Assembly (NCBI GenBank): GCA_022559985.1
Contig: JAFJTR010000129.1
Location: forward strand, 1 to 59,993
DNA length: 59,993 bases
DNA from: Parastagonospora avenae f. sp. tritici 18332-5
Lineage: Eukaryota; Ascomycota; Dothideomycetes; Pleosporales; Phaeosphaeriaceae
Direction of reading: 5' to 3'
Shown piece by piece: positions 20,266 to 29,516 of this stretch; the first letter of the stretch is position 1; every line of letters begins with the position of its first letter. The notes beneath the pieces are model-generated. The model was not told the DNA's origin and searched no databases. It worked only from the letters and a program-made list of their open reading frames with translations. Both the position numbers and the translations under genes were made by a program.

Positions 20266-21540
20266 CTACGCAGCAGACTTGCGCGACTCCAGTTTTCGCG
20301 GAGCCTTCTTCACTGCAGGGGTTTGGCTAGGCTTCGCATTGCTTTCCTTTGGAGCTAGCTTCCTTGGTTTCTTTTTCTCTGCTTCAGTCTTTGCGGGCGC
20401 CTTGTTCTCTTTCTCGGCGTTTGACATAGTTTGTTTGGACTGCGCAGGCGCTGCAGGCTTGGTGATTGCCTGAGGTTTGGCAGCTTGCTTTGGCGCGTCA
20501 GATTTGGTTTTTGTGCTGGAAGCCGCCGGCTTTGGGCTTGCTTGTGAAGTAGATGCCTTCTTCAATTCCGTCGTCTTTGGAGGTTGTGTCTTATCGATCT
20601 GAGGTGCTTCCTTGGGCGTGGGAGCTTCCTTAGGCTTTGATGGCTCTTGAGGCTTCTGCTGTTCTTCCTTCCATGGCTGCCTCGTTGCAGGCTTCGGTCT
20701 CTGACTCTGATCTTGCGCAGGTTGCTGTTGATTGACTTGAGCCGGAGCTTGCTGTTGCCCACCTCCACCCCACGACGGCATTGACGCCCCCAATCCCCCC
20801 AACCCCAACGCAGCACCCGCGCCCTTAGCCGACGGCATAGACGGCATACTAGGCATCGAAGGTCTCCAACTCGTCAGCTCGCTCGTCCTCTGCGACCACG
20901 TCTGCGGCATTTGATCCGGCGCCTCGGCCTTCATCTGCTCGAGCTCCTCCTGCGTCGGCGCCTGCGTCTCCTTGGCCTGCATGACCATTTTCTCCAGCGC
21001 CTTCTGCTGTGCCGGTGTCGACTTCCAATTGGGAAAATCGCCAATCACGCCTCGCACACCGTGACTTGCCATTTCTCCCAGGTCCCAGAATGGCCCGTTC
21101 ATGGCGCCATACACGGATCCGATGCCGCCGCCGAGAAGACCTGTGACGGTAGAGACGACGCCGCCGACGAGAGCGCCGGTCAGTTTCCCAATGGTCACGC
21201 CTGGTTGGACTCCGAGACCAGCGCCGGCGGCGAGACCTTGGAAGGCGCCTGAGCGGGTGTACTTTGCTGCTTTGCCGAACGACTCGGCTTCGATTTCCTT
21301 GTTGATGGCTTTTGCAAGAATCTTCTCGCGGGCGTCTGGGTCTCCTGCGGCGTTCGCAGCTTGTCGAAGTTCCCATGCTTTCTGTGCAGCTTGGAGCGCC
21401 ATGCTGGCAGTGACGCCTGAGTTCTGCTTGATCTCATGTTCGGGGATGCCCCGTGGCGGTTGGTTTTCGGTGGCCATCTTTGGTTTCGTATTCGCACTCT
21501 TTGGTTTCGCTTCCTTTGTTTGAGTTTGCTGGGCTGTCAT
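20266..21540 (-). CDS. Glycine-zipper protein with long disordered Pro/Gln/Lys tail
   Basis: Single exon, 424 residues. Residues 1-35 are polar (MTAQQTQTKEAKPKSANTKP). Residues 35-85 form a charged helix (ASMALQAAQKAWELRQAANA). Residues about 90-145 contain a glycine-zipper stretch (GAFQGLAAGAGLGVQPG, LTGALVGGVVSTVTGLLGGG, IGSVYGAM) able to form a membrane-associated hairpin. A QE-rich helix (AQQKALEKMVMQAKETQ) follows. The last 220 residues are low complexity: three PSMPSM-type units, Gln/Pro runs and then repeated basic Lys/Ala/Pro blocks ending PRKLESRKSAA. I recognise no enzyme. The architecture suggests a peripheral membrane or organelle-surface protein with a tail that could bind nucleic acid or other polyanions; this is inference only. 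Confidence 0.8.
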   Translation of the reverse strand: MTAQQTQTKEAKPKSANTKPKMATENQPPRGIPEHEIKQNSGVTASMALQAAQKAWELRQAANAAGDPDAREKILAKAINKEIEAESFGKAAKYTRSGAFQGLAAGAGLGVQPGVTIGKLTGALVGGVVSTVTGLLGGGIGSVYGAMNGPFWDLGEMASHGVRGVIGDFPNWKSTPAQQKALEKMVMQAKETQAPTQEELEQMKAEAPDQMPQTWSQRTSELTSWRPSMPSMPSMPSAKGAGAALGLGGLGASMPSWGGGGQQQAPAQVNQQQPAQDQSQRPKPATRQPWKEEQQKPQEPSKPKEAPTPKEAPQIDKTQPPKTTELKKASTSQASPKPAASSTKTKSDAPKQAAKPQAITKPAAPAQSKQTMSNAEKENKAPAKTEAEKKKPRKLAPKESNAKPSQTPAVKKAPRKLESRKSAA

Positions 21541-22032
21541 TTTGCTGTGCTGTGTTGTTGTAGGCTGGATGTTTTGGTGTACTAAAATGTTTGGTCGCGT
21601 CTACGTCATCCCGACTCATCTACGGTGGCGTAGACGTCTAGCGTGTGACCACGAATACCTGCTTTACACAACGCTAGTCGGGCCGCTGTGGGGAGGTCGC
21701 GACAACTGCATCATGTTATTCGTGCCAACACGGAAGATCGTTGATCGCGAAGCATCGCAATCTGACAGGTGTTTAGGGTCGAAACTGGGCCGCAATGCTT
21801 GACCCCTGCATAACAGGTGGTCTGAGACTCGATATTGATGCTCTTACATCAGTGCCTTTTTACGTTAGAATGACTATTGTTTACAGGTTGCTTAATTCAA
21901 GCTCAGCCGGCTTGTTCTTCTGGAAGCATTGCGCAAGGCAAGGCACTAGCGAACTACCCAGGAATAGTTTCATTTCGTAGTGTAAACTTCGTTCAATGCT
22001 CTTCCCAAGATTCCACCATCCCCATATCTCGT
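21541..22032. other. Intergenic, no gene
   Basis: 5' flank of the glycine-zipper gene and 3' flank of the GH43 gene. No supported frame. Confidence 0.5.
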
Positions 22033-23742
22033 TCACACCCCCCGATTAAACTCCGCCCACCCCACACTCCTCTCTTTATCAACCCACTGCCTCTTCCCCT
22101 CATACCTCCACCTCCGCACACTTGCCTTCGGCGTGCCCTCGGGACACTCCAACTCCCTGTCCCCGGCCCCATTACAGGTCGCATACACGCCAACCAGCGT
22201 ACCTACGAAACTGCCCGTGCCGCCACTAACCTGTGCCGTGGAAGCTTTGCCTAATTGCAGGGTTTTGTGTGGGGAGGAGGGCGAGGAAGCGGAGAAGATG
22301 TATTCGGAGGGGAGAGACATGTCGACGCTCAACCTCACGGGCATGCCTTGCCAACTTGTTGGGACAGGGGTGTACACGTTACGTGCGGCGGTGTCGTTGA
22401 AGCGGAATGCCAGGGAGGAGTTCTGCATCGTCACGCCCAACTGGATATTCGCGTACTGCGTCAGGAACGCGGTGATGCCCGCCTCCTGACCGTCCTTGGT
22501 TGGTGAGAAGGATAAGTCCACGCTAAATGTAAACGTCGAGTCCGTCTGTCTGCGGCCGATGAAGGCAATCGCTTTACTCGCGGGGTTGGTGTTGTTGAAT
22601 CTGTTTTGCAGATTATTCTTGCCGGGCATGATTTCCAACCCATTCTTCGTCGTGCTGAAGGTACCAGGGAGGGGCACGCGCCAGTGCACAAGATTCCTCG
22701 GAACCGTGCTATTCGGCGGGAAATCGTAGACGTCTGGGTCGGAGTCGAACGGTCCGGTGCCGGGGATGTCGCGCGAGGGCTTGGGCAGCTGCCAGACGTT
22801 CATGACGCCGCGGACAGGCTGCATGACGGGCCATTCATTCTTGTTCCATGTCACGGGGAAGAGGACGGTTTCGCGGCCCATGGGGAAGAAGGAGCTATTC
22901 GGCGGTCCCCAGCGCGTTGCAAGCGCGGTGCCCCACCATTTGCCGTTGGTGTCTTGGAAGAGGTCTGCGTGGCCGACGGTTTGGAAGAACTCGTCCGTCC
23001 CGCGATTTGTGAGGTGCGGGTTATGCGGACTTGGAGTATATGGGCCGGTGATGTTTCGCGCGCGCGCCATGGTGACAGCGTGGTCTTCTGCTGTTCCGCC
23101 CTCGGCGATGAGGAGATAGTACCAGCCGTCTTTCTTGTAAATGTGTGGACCTTCGGGCCAGACGCCGCCTGTGCCGTTCCAGAGATTGATGACGGGTCCG
23201 GTGGCGCCGGTGTCGATGTCTAGTTCTTGGATTCTAACCTCCTGGGTAGCGACCCAGACTTTGCCGTCGTCGTCCCAGAAAATATCAGGATCGATTTTGG
23301 GAGCGTTGAAGAGTACGGGGTCGCTCCATGCTGCATCGTCGTAGGGATTTGTCGATTTGAACAACACGCCGTTGGTGCGTTTCGTGGTCGTACCTAGGTA
23401 CTCACAAATCACGTAGAAAGTACCTTGGTGGTATCGGATAGTAGCGGCGTACATGCCTTGCTGCTGAGCATCAGTGGCATAGCTGTACCCTGGGAGTTGA
23501 GATTCGCGGTTCCAGGCATGACTGATGTGCTTGTAATTGATCAAATCTTTGGATGCGTATATGGCTAAGCCGGGAAACGAGATGAATGTCGAAGTCACGC
23601 AGTAAAACGTCCCATTGACAGGCGTGCAGGAAGGATCGGAATGCCAGCCTGGTAGGATGGGGTTGTAGTATGTCGAATTCTTTGCCAAAGTCGGTGCCGA
23701 CCAGGCAAGTAGCGCCGGGATGAGGCTTCGTAGGAACCTCAT
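22033..23742 (-). CDS. Secreted GH43 glycoside hydrolase (beta-xylosidase/arabinofuranosidase type)
   Basis: Single exon, 569 residues. Residues 1-20 (MRFLRSLIPALLAWSAPTLA) form a signal peptide. The five-bladed beta-propeller carries the three GH43 carboxylates in their usual settings: Asp36 in GWHSDPSC (general base), Asp151 in KIDPDIFWDDDG (pKa modulator) and Glu197 in WPEGPHIYKKDGWYYL (general acid). From about residue 370 a C-terminal beta-sandwich follows (AFIGRRQTDSTFTF, DGQEAGITAFLTQ), as in GH43 enzymes with an appended concanavalin-like domain. Multiple N-glycosylation sequons (NST, NGT, NIT, NSS, NDT) fit secretion. It should release xylose or arabinose from hemicellulose side chains; which one cannot be read here. 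It complements the feruloyl-esterase-like gene 3.5 kb away. Confidence 0.94.
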   Translation of the reverse strand: MRFLRSLIPALLAWSAPTLAKNSTYYNPILPGWHSDPSCTPVNGTFYCVTSTFISFPGLAIYASKDLINYKHISHAWNRESQLPGYSYATDAQQQGMYAATIRYHQGTFYVICEYLGTTTKRTNGVLFKSTNPYDDAAWSDPVLFNAPKIDPDIFWDDDGKVWVATQEVRIQELDIDTGATGPVINLWNGTGGVWPEGPHIYKKDGWYYLLIAEGGTAEDHAVTMARARNITGPYTPSPHNPHLTNRGTDEFFQTVGHADLFQDTNGKWWGTALATRWGPPNSSFFPMGRETVLFPVTWNKNEWPVMQPVRGVMNVWQLPKPSRDIPGTGPFDSDPDVYDFPPNSTVPRNLVHWRVPLPGTFSTTKNGLEIMPGKNNLQNRFNNTNPASKAIAFIGRRQTDSTFTFSVDLSFSPTKDGQEAGITAFLTQYANIQLGVTMQNSSLAFRFNDTAARNVYTPVPTSWQGMPVRLSVDMSLPSEYIFSASSPSSPHKTLQLGKASTAQVSGGTGSFVGTLVGVYATCNGAGDRELECPEGTPKASVRRWRYEGKRQWVDKERSVGWAEFNRGV

Positions 23743-24370
23743 TGTGAAGTTTGGAAGATTTCCAGCGACGCAACTTCAACAGGCTGGCTCCAGGTACTTG
23801 GGAGTAATATATACTCCACACTACACCTACCCCGCCGATGACTTCGGTCCGCATCCCGACTTCCAGCCTCTTGGACGTTGGCATTTGTACCTTAACCTTT
23901 TCGTGCTCCGTAGCATCACCAATCGCTAGGAAAGTGTCATTAGAAGTCCAGCCCCGCGTTGAGCTAATCCCGCATCGGAAAAGACCTTAGTAGATCGCGT
24001 CTTGCAAGAGTATAGTGCGGCGAATTGTTCCTGGAGAAATTTACCACTTTAGACGGGAATTTAGCCAGATGGCTTCCGCAGGGACCTGGTGGTAGTTTCG
24101 CCGCTTGTGCAGGGTCTTCGGTATAATTCATACCGGGTCCTTGGGCACGCGAAGGACATGGTCGATCTTTATGTGAGCCTCTGAGGTTGGAGCTAAGCAC
24201 TGTAGTATGGCGCATTTGAGGAGACGATATGTGGATAACCTCTAAAGTCACATAACTGAATTCATATCAGCATGCACCGCCAAAGTCGCGTTTCCATGTA
24301 AGAATGCTCGTGTGCAACAATAAGCGCCCTCCAGCGCCATCCATTCCCTACACTTTTATGCTTAACTACT
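23743..24370. other. Intergenic, no gene
   Basis: GH43 promoter on the left and the 3' flank of the UTP14 homologue on the right. No supported frame. Confidence 0.5.
23808..23813 (-). promoter_or_regulatory. TATA-like box of the GH43 gene
   Basis: Palindromic TATATA 66-71 bp upstream of the start codon at 23742. Confidence 0.45.
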
Positions 24371-27361
24371 CTAAACCAACGGCTTCCGCAACGGCGCAAT
24401 GACGCCCTGCTTAACAATAACCCGCGGCCTCGTCGCATCCTGGAACGTCTTCTTCGTAGTCCACTCCTTCCCCTTGGGCACCCTAAGACTCCTCTCGTAC
24501 TGCTCACGATTCTCAAACGGAAACGGCAGCTGGCTTGCCAAATACTTGGTCGTAGGTTTCTGCCTCTTCTCGTTGATGATGACGCGCTCGAGTTTCTTGT
24601 CTTTGCGCTTGTTCGCATCGATGCCGGGCTTCTTGGTCACGGTGCGCGCGCCTTTGGACTTTGTGCCGGTGCCTGTCCAGGCGCCCCAGCCGGGGAGCGT
24701 GGTGGTGACGGTAGTGGACTCTTCGTCGGCAATGGTGGCGAGCTTCTCGGCGGCGAAGTCGGCGGCCACGTTGTCGCCGGCGAAACCTTGAGCAGTGAGA
24801 GCTTGGTTGCGGAGGACGAGGTTGAGGTCGATGCCGTCGTCTGAGTTGGCGGCTTGGTCGTCTGCATCTTCGTCGTCGTCTTGTCCGCCGAGGACGGTGG
24901 CCCAGCCATCGTTATCGGTTGTGGTGACGCGCTGTTGGAGGAAGGCATCGACTGTGGTCTCTTGAGGCTTTTCGCTGGCTTTTGCTTTCGGTTTTGAGTG
25001 TGGCTTTGACTTTGCTTGCACGCTACGACGTTCGGGCTCAACATTGTCTAGAGAAGCAACAAGCTCAGCATCGGCCTTCGACTTCTTCTCCTTCTTCGCT
25101 TTCGCCAGGAATGGATTCGATGTCGTTTCCTCCTCAGCTTTGGCGGCCCTAGCAGCTGCAGCATTCTCTTTGCGTTGTGTCTTGCGTGCATTCTCCAGGC
25201 CATCGGCAAGAGGTCCATTAGACTTGTTTGCCTTGCGTGTCCCGTTCGTGACATCTTCTTCATCTTCTCCGACGACTGGCCGTTGAGCATCTTCGTCGGC
25301 GGAGTCAGGTCCCTCCTCAAACTCATTGCGGTTGATCTGCATAGGGAGCGAGACGTCCTTGCCCGGTCCGTACTTGCGACGTCCAGTCTTTGTAGCATTC
25401 TCAGCAACTTCATCATCCATGCTGTCCTCGCCTGCAAGTTCGCGCCGAATGCGTTCAATGTCTTCGTCGTTCTGAGCGCGCTTCGCTGCTTCAGCTCTCT
25501 GCATGAAGGCCATCTGACCCAACTTGGTGTTATCAGTCGAGAAGGGGTTGTGCTTGAGCTTGCCGAGTGATCGCTGCAGAGTAGCGTCGTCAGCATTGTC
25601 GAGGTCGCTGTCATCATCGCTTTCGTCTTCGTCGCTAGGCACATCCGACGCATCTTCATCTGCATCACGCACGGCCTTGCCCTCGACACGTCGACGAAGC
25701 TCTTCGTTGCGTCGCGCCATCTCAGTAACGCCATCGAGCGCATTCTGGTCCCATGTGGCGCGACCCGTAGCTTTGATGCCTTTGGCCCACTTGCTTTCGC
25801 GGTGCTTAGCGCCCATACGCTCCTCTGCTCGTCGACGATCATTGTACTCGCGCTCCTCTTCTGACAAGTCCATGCCATCAGCCTTGAGCTGGCTGCGCTC
25901 CTTCTCCAGCAGCTTCTCGCGCTCCTTGCGATGTACACGCCTGTAAGCCTTGCTCTTGATCTTCTTGATGCGCTTCGCTCGTACATCCTCGCGGAATGCA
26001 AGTTCACGTGCCATTCGTAGTGCAGCACGGTTCTTCATGACTTCTTCGATAGGTCGCTTGTTGAGTTCGAGTTCCTCACCTCTGCGGATCTTGTCTTCGT
26101 CGTCGGCGCCATTTGACAGACCGCTCTGCTGTAGGATGGCTTGGATGGTGCTCTCGAGATCGTTGGTCGGCGCAGACGTAGTGGTAGGCTGTAAACGGCT
26201 CTCTCCCACCATCTCGCCACCACTCTTATTTTGCAGAGGGAACATGAGATGATCAGCGCGGCGGTTGCGCTTGATGGTGTCGGTCCATCGTTCGAGAGTC
26301 TCGTTCGCTTTGGCATTGGCAGCAGCGCGGTCGAGCTTGTCTTGTTGTCGCTTTGGCAGTGGAGCTTCGAGCTTCCTGGCGATATCGGTTCGCTTGGAGG
26401 TCTTGTCATCTTGCAGGAGCTTCAATGCGCGCTTCTTCTCTTCGTCGGCGACTTTGGGCTTGAAACTGAGGAGATCGACCTTCCTAGCCACACCGAATTC
26501 GTCTGGTACAGATGACTCGTGCACCTCGACCTTCCTACCCTTTGTCTTCTCTTCACTCTCGGTTGCCAGAGAAGAGATCAAGTCTTTCAGTTGTGCTTGT
26601 CGACCATCCTCATCGTCTTCATCATCGCTCGAGGAGAGGTCCGATGCGCCGTCCGCTCCAACATCTTCGCCTTCACTAGGCGACTCGTCGCTGTCGCTGT
26701 CGAACGCAGATACCTTCTTCTTCTTATTTCTTGCCTTCTCGCGTCGTTCTTCCGCCTCATCCTCCTCGTACTGGTCCAATGCAGTCGCCAGGTCGATAGC
26801 ATCCTCGCCCAGATCGTCACTATCTTCCTCGCCATCTGCACTGTCTCCCTCATCCATGTCAAAGTCATCGTCGCCGTCGTCATCCTTTTGTGGTCGCTTG
26901 GGCTTCTTCGCCTTGCCCTTCTGATTTGACGAGCTACCACGAAACGTAAAGTCCTCGAAGCGCTCCTCGTCGCTCTCGCCAAACGCCTCGTCAGAATCAA
27001 TGTCCTCGTCGTCGTCATCATCGACGTCTACGTGTCCCATCGTCCAAGTATTGCCTTCGGAGTCGCTTCCCTCGTCGAAAGTCTCCTCTCCGCTCCTCCT
27101 CTTGCGTCTCTTCGGCTCGCCATCCTCGTCATTGTCCTCTTCTTCCTCCTCGTCGTCGCGCGGTCTTTTCCGCTGAAACGAAGGATCGACTTCGCCGAGG
27201 CGATTCTTGCTGATTTTGACTTTTTCGGGGTTTTCGTACTGCGCAATGGCGAAGGCGTTGAGGGCGCGCTTCGCCGCTTTCTTTGGGTTGCGCGGGTTCG
27301 AGCGAGCCTTTGCCGGCTTATCGGCGCTCTGCAGCGAGCTTCGTGCGACTCGGGGCGGCAT
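24371..27361 (-). CDS. UTP14: Utp14, U3 snoRNP/small-subunit processome component
   Basis: Single exon, 996 residues. Utp14 is a nucleolar component of the 90S pre-ribosome that in yeast activates the helicase Dhr1 for release of U3 from pre-18S rRNA. The N-terminal segment NAFAIAQYENPEKVKISKNRLGEVD is followed by long acidic blocks with basic KRRK patches (about residues 65-290), usual for nucleolar proteins. The family core spans EAPLPKRQQDKLDRAAANAK through RNRRADHLMFPL and then KRIKKIKSKAYRRVHRKERE and GAKHRESKWAKGIKATGRA. The C-terminus has GWATVLGGQDD and the hallmark PFENREQYERSLRVPKGKEW. Start at 27361 is the first ATG. Divergent from the mL41 gene across 185 bp. Confidence 0.96.
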   Translation of the reverse strand: MPPRVARSSLQSADKPAKARSNPRNPKKAAKRALNAFAIAQYENPEKVKISKNRLGEVDPSFQRKRPRDDEEEEEDNDEDGEPKRRKRRSGEETFDEGSDSEGNTWTMGHVDVDDDDDEDIDSDEAFGESDEERFEDFTFRGSSSNQKGKAKKPKRPQKDDDGDDDFDMDEGDSADGEEDSDDLGEDAIDLATALDQYEEDEAEERREKARNKKKKVSAFDSDSDESPSEGEDVGADGASDLSSSDDEDDEDGRQAQLKDLISSLATESEEKTKGRKVEVHESSVPDEFGVARKVDLLSFKPKVADEEKKRALKLLQDDKTSKRTDIARKLEAPLPKRQQDKLDRAAANAKANETLERWTDTIKRNRRADHLMFPLQNKSGGEMVGESRLQPTTTSAPTNDLESTIQAILQQSGLSNGADDEDKIRRGEELELNKRPIEEVMKNRAALRMARELAFREDVRAKRIKKIKSKAYRRVHRKEREKLLEKERSQLKADGMDLSEEEREYNDRRRAEERMGAKHRESKWAKGIKATGRATWDQNALDGVTEMARRNEELRRRVEGKAVRDADEDASDVPSDEDESDDDSDLDNADDATLQRSLGKLKHNPFSTDNTKLGQMAFMQRAEAAKRAQNDEDIERIRRELAGEDSMDDEVAENATKTGRRKYGPGKDVSLPMQINRNEFEEGPDSADEDAQRPVVGEDEEDVTNGTRKANKSNGPLADGLENARKTQRKENAAAARAAKAEEETTSNPFLAKAKKEKKSKADAELVASLDNVEPERRSVQAKSKPHSKPKAKASEKPQETTVDAFLQQRVTTTDNDGWATVLGGQDDDEDADDQAANSDDGIDLNLVLRNQALTAQGFAGDNVAADFAAEKLATIADEESTTVTTTLPGWGAWTGTGTKSKGARTVTKKPGIDANKRKDKKLERVIINEKRQKPTTKYLASQLPFPFENREQYERSLRVPKGKEWTTKKTFQDATRPRVIVKQGVIAPLRKPLV

Positions 27362-27546
27362 TTTGGGGTGTGTGGGGAGTGAGCTTTACAGGCGTGGGCG
27401 TGGAACAGTGTTCGCAATCTTGGCGCTGGTGCACTTTTTTGCGGCGCTCGTTGCTAGCGCCCTCACCTCCGAGCAGAACTCCGCAGTGGCAGGACGACCT
27501 TCACCATCGCCAATCGCATCGCCCACACCCTGCGCAGATCGTCACC
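27362..27546. promoter_or_regulatory. Divergent promoter between UTP14 and the mL41 gene
   Basis: Only 185 bp separate the two start codons, so cytosolic ribosome assembly (UTP14) and a mitoribosomal protein share one regulatory interval. It is pyrimidine-rich towards mL41 (CACCCTGCGCAGATCGTCACC just before that ATG). No TATA box seen, as usual for housekeeping genes. Confidence 0.6.
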
Positions 27547-28019
27547 ATGTTCAAAGCTACTGCTCCGTTGCAGAAGATGCTGCGGCGCCTGCCGCTTTCG
27601 ACGAAACAGGCGGGCAAGGAGTACTACAAGGGCAATAGGGTCGGCAAGCTGGGCACGATTACGAGATATGGTAATTTCACGCCGGATTGGAGCGCGATAC
27701 GGACATATGTCTATCCGCAGATGGGCACGAAGAATAGCGAGGTATGATCCCCGGCGAGGCAAGGTCTGGAAGAGTGACGGTCATGATGCAAGTGCTAACA
27801 ACCCGCCTCTAGTTGACGCCCTTCGTCGCCAAATCCACCGAAACGACCCGCCAGACATCTGAAGGATTCTTCGAGACATACCCGAGAAAATTCACCGGCA
27901 AGGACTACCTAGAGGCGTGGAAGCTGTCGGGTGGACACGATGTGGTGCAAGAAGATCGGGGGCCAGCCAGTCTCAACATACCTGAGCCGTTCGAGGAGAG
28001 ACCCGCTACGAAGTCATAG
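27547..28019 (+). CDS. MRPL27: Mitochondrial large-subunit ribosomal protein mL41 (yeast Mrpl27)
   Basis: Exons 27547-27741 and 27813-28019 are joined over a 71-nt GT-AG intron, giving 133 residues. The N-terminus is basic and amphipathic (MFKATAPLQKMLRRLPLSTK), a mitochondrial presequence. Family signatures are KEYYKGNRVGKLGTITRYG, then RTYVYPQ, and, created by the splice, SELTPFVAKSTE. The remainder (FFETYPRKFTGKDYLEAWK) is fungus-typical. It is a structural component of the mitoribosome large subunit. The gene is convergent with COQ3, with 172 bp between stop codons. Confidence 0.9.
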
Positions 28020-28191
28020 GATACGCGATGGGCTGGGCAATGAAGCGATGCGATTGGAAAAGGGTCATGGCAGGGCATTGCAAGGCGTTACTGGGACACC
28101 ATCATCTGTATCAATTGTGTACATATACCGCCTCGTCGAAGGCACACCGACACCGTCTGTCTATCATGCAACCAATTAGGTATCAAGCACC

Positions 28192-29070
28192 TCACCCTTC
28201 CCTTCTAACCCCCAAGAAATAATTCCCCCAATCCTCCCCGCCCCGAACCTCCCTCCACCCCACGCCCGGCACATACACCACCCCCAAACTCCTCACCTCA
28301 CCCCACCCCTTCTGGCCCGCGAACCACCGTCTCAGTTCATCCTCATTGACATATTTGTTCCACTCATGCGTACCCTTGGGCACTATGCCCAACACATCCT
28401 CCGCCATGACGTTCGTCACCACCCAGCTCGTCCACGTGCGCGCAATCGTACTCAAGATCAACCAACCCCCGGGCTTCACCTGCGGCAGTACATGTTCGAG
28501 AAATGGGCCTGGCGCATTGACATGCTCGAGGACTTCGAACAGCGTCACGATATCAAACGCCTCGTTCGGAGTAACAGGCAGCGGCAAGTCTTCAATCGAC
28601 GTGTTCAAATAGCTCAATCTCCCCGGCTGCATGAGCGTCGGATCGCGCCGTTTATGTCCCTCCGCGATCTTCAAGACCTCTGGCGTGGGATCGATAGCCG
28701 TCACGCTCTTCGTGGTAGGCAGGCGCGCCGCTGATTCAGCGAATATACCGCCGCCGCACCCGATGTCGAGATAGCGCAGTTTCTCGGCGGGTGAGGAGGG
28801 CCGGCATTGCGATATGAAGGAGTGCCGCAGCGGGTTCATGAGGTGCAAGAGGCGCGAGGGGCCGTGGGGGTCCCACCAGCTGGAGGCGAGGGCGTTGAAG
28901 TGCGATACTTCGGTGGGGTCGACGGTGCCGGTTGTGCTGGAGGTGGTGTGATTATGGCGAGGGCATGGGGTTGTTGAGAAGCGAAGTGTGGCGCCTCTTC
29001 GGGGGAGGATTGGTTGGGATATGCATCGTTGGATTGAGCGCGCTGCTCGAGCGGGATTGTAGGGCTTCAT
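28192..29070 (-). CDS. COQ3: Coq3, ubiquinone O-methyltransferase
   Basis: Single exon, 292 residues from the ATG at 29070. It transfers methyl from S-adenosylmethionine to hydroxyl groups of ubiquinone precursors on the matrix side of the inner mitochondrial membrane. The first 40 residues are basic with many Arg and Ser and no acidic residues (ARAARSIQRCISQPILPRRG), a presequence. EVSHFNALASSWWDPHGPSR and LHLMNPLRHSFI are diagnostic of UbiG/Coq3. SAM motif I is LRYLDIGCGGGIFAE, followed by VTAIDPTPEVLKIA. DIVTLFEVLEHV and KPGGWLILSTIARTW are motifs II-III. The family usually has STINRT, here STIART. GTHEWNKYVNEDEL near the end is also typical. Confidence 0.95.
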   Translation of the reverse strand: MKPYNPARAARSIQRCISQPILPRRGATLRFSTTPCPRHNHTTSSTTGTVDPTEVSHFNALASSWWDPHGPSRLLHLMNPLRHSFISQCRPSSPAEKLRYLDIGCGGGIFAESAARLPTTKSVTAIDPTPEVLKIAEGHKRRDPTLMQPGRLSYLNTSIEDLPLPVTPNEAFDIVTLFEVLEHVNAPGPFLEHVLPQVKPGGWLILSTIARTWTSWVVTNVMAEDVLGIVPKGTHEWNKYVNEDELRRWFAGQKGWGEVRSLGVVYVPGVGWREVRGGEDWGNYFLGVRREG

Positions 29071-29516
29071 CGCGATGGTTGTGTTGGAGAGTTTCCGTGG
29101 TGGTATTGATGTCACCAAAAGTTTCGCGCATGACTCGCGCGCCTTCTCGAACGCGCACCGAACTTACTCCTAGACTTCTATCCACTTACCCCGCCACCGA
29201 CCTGCTCGCTACGTCTTCTATCGTAGCTACCATGCGATCAGCAGGCGCGCTGTATAGATGGCGATATTCATTCGCAGCCATAATCGCCCCACTTCCGCCT
29301 TAGAACAGAACGCTAGTTCAGGTACTGGGCCGTTGACAGCACAAGCTCGCGCATATGGAAAGCGTTGCGGAGGGTATGGAATTGCGTCTATTGCACTGCG
29401 AGCATAATTTTATGTAAATGGACTAGTTACATTGCTACTCAGACTGCTATTGATCAAAGCCATATTTGCGAACAGGAGGCAGCTCGAGACCATACAAAAT
29501 ACAATCACCATGTAGT
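29071..29516. other. Intergenic, no gene
   Basis: COQ3 promoter and the 3' flank of the zinc-finger/membrane gene. No supported frame. Confidence 0.5.

Noticed and set aside
25048..26028. 326-codon minus-strand frame
   Set aside because: Alternate frame of UTP14; rich in Arg/Met/Ser as expected from a shifted acidic gene.
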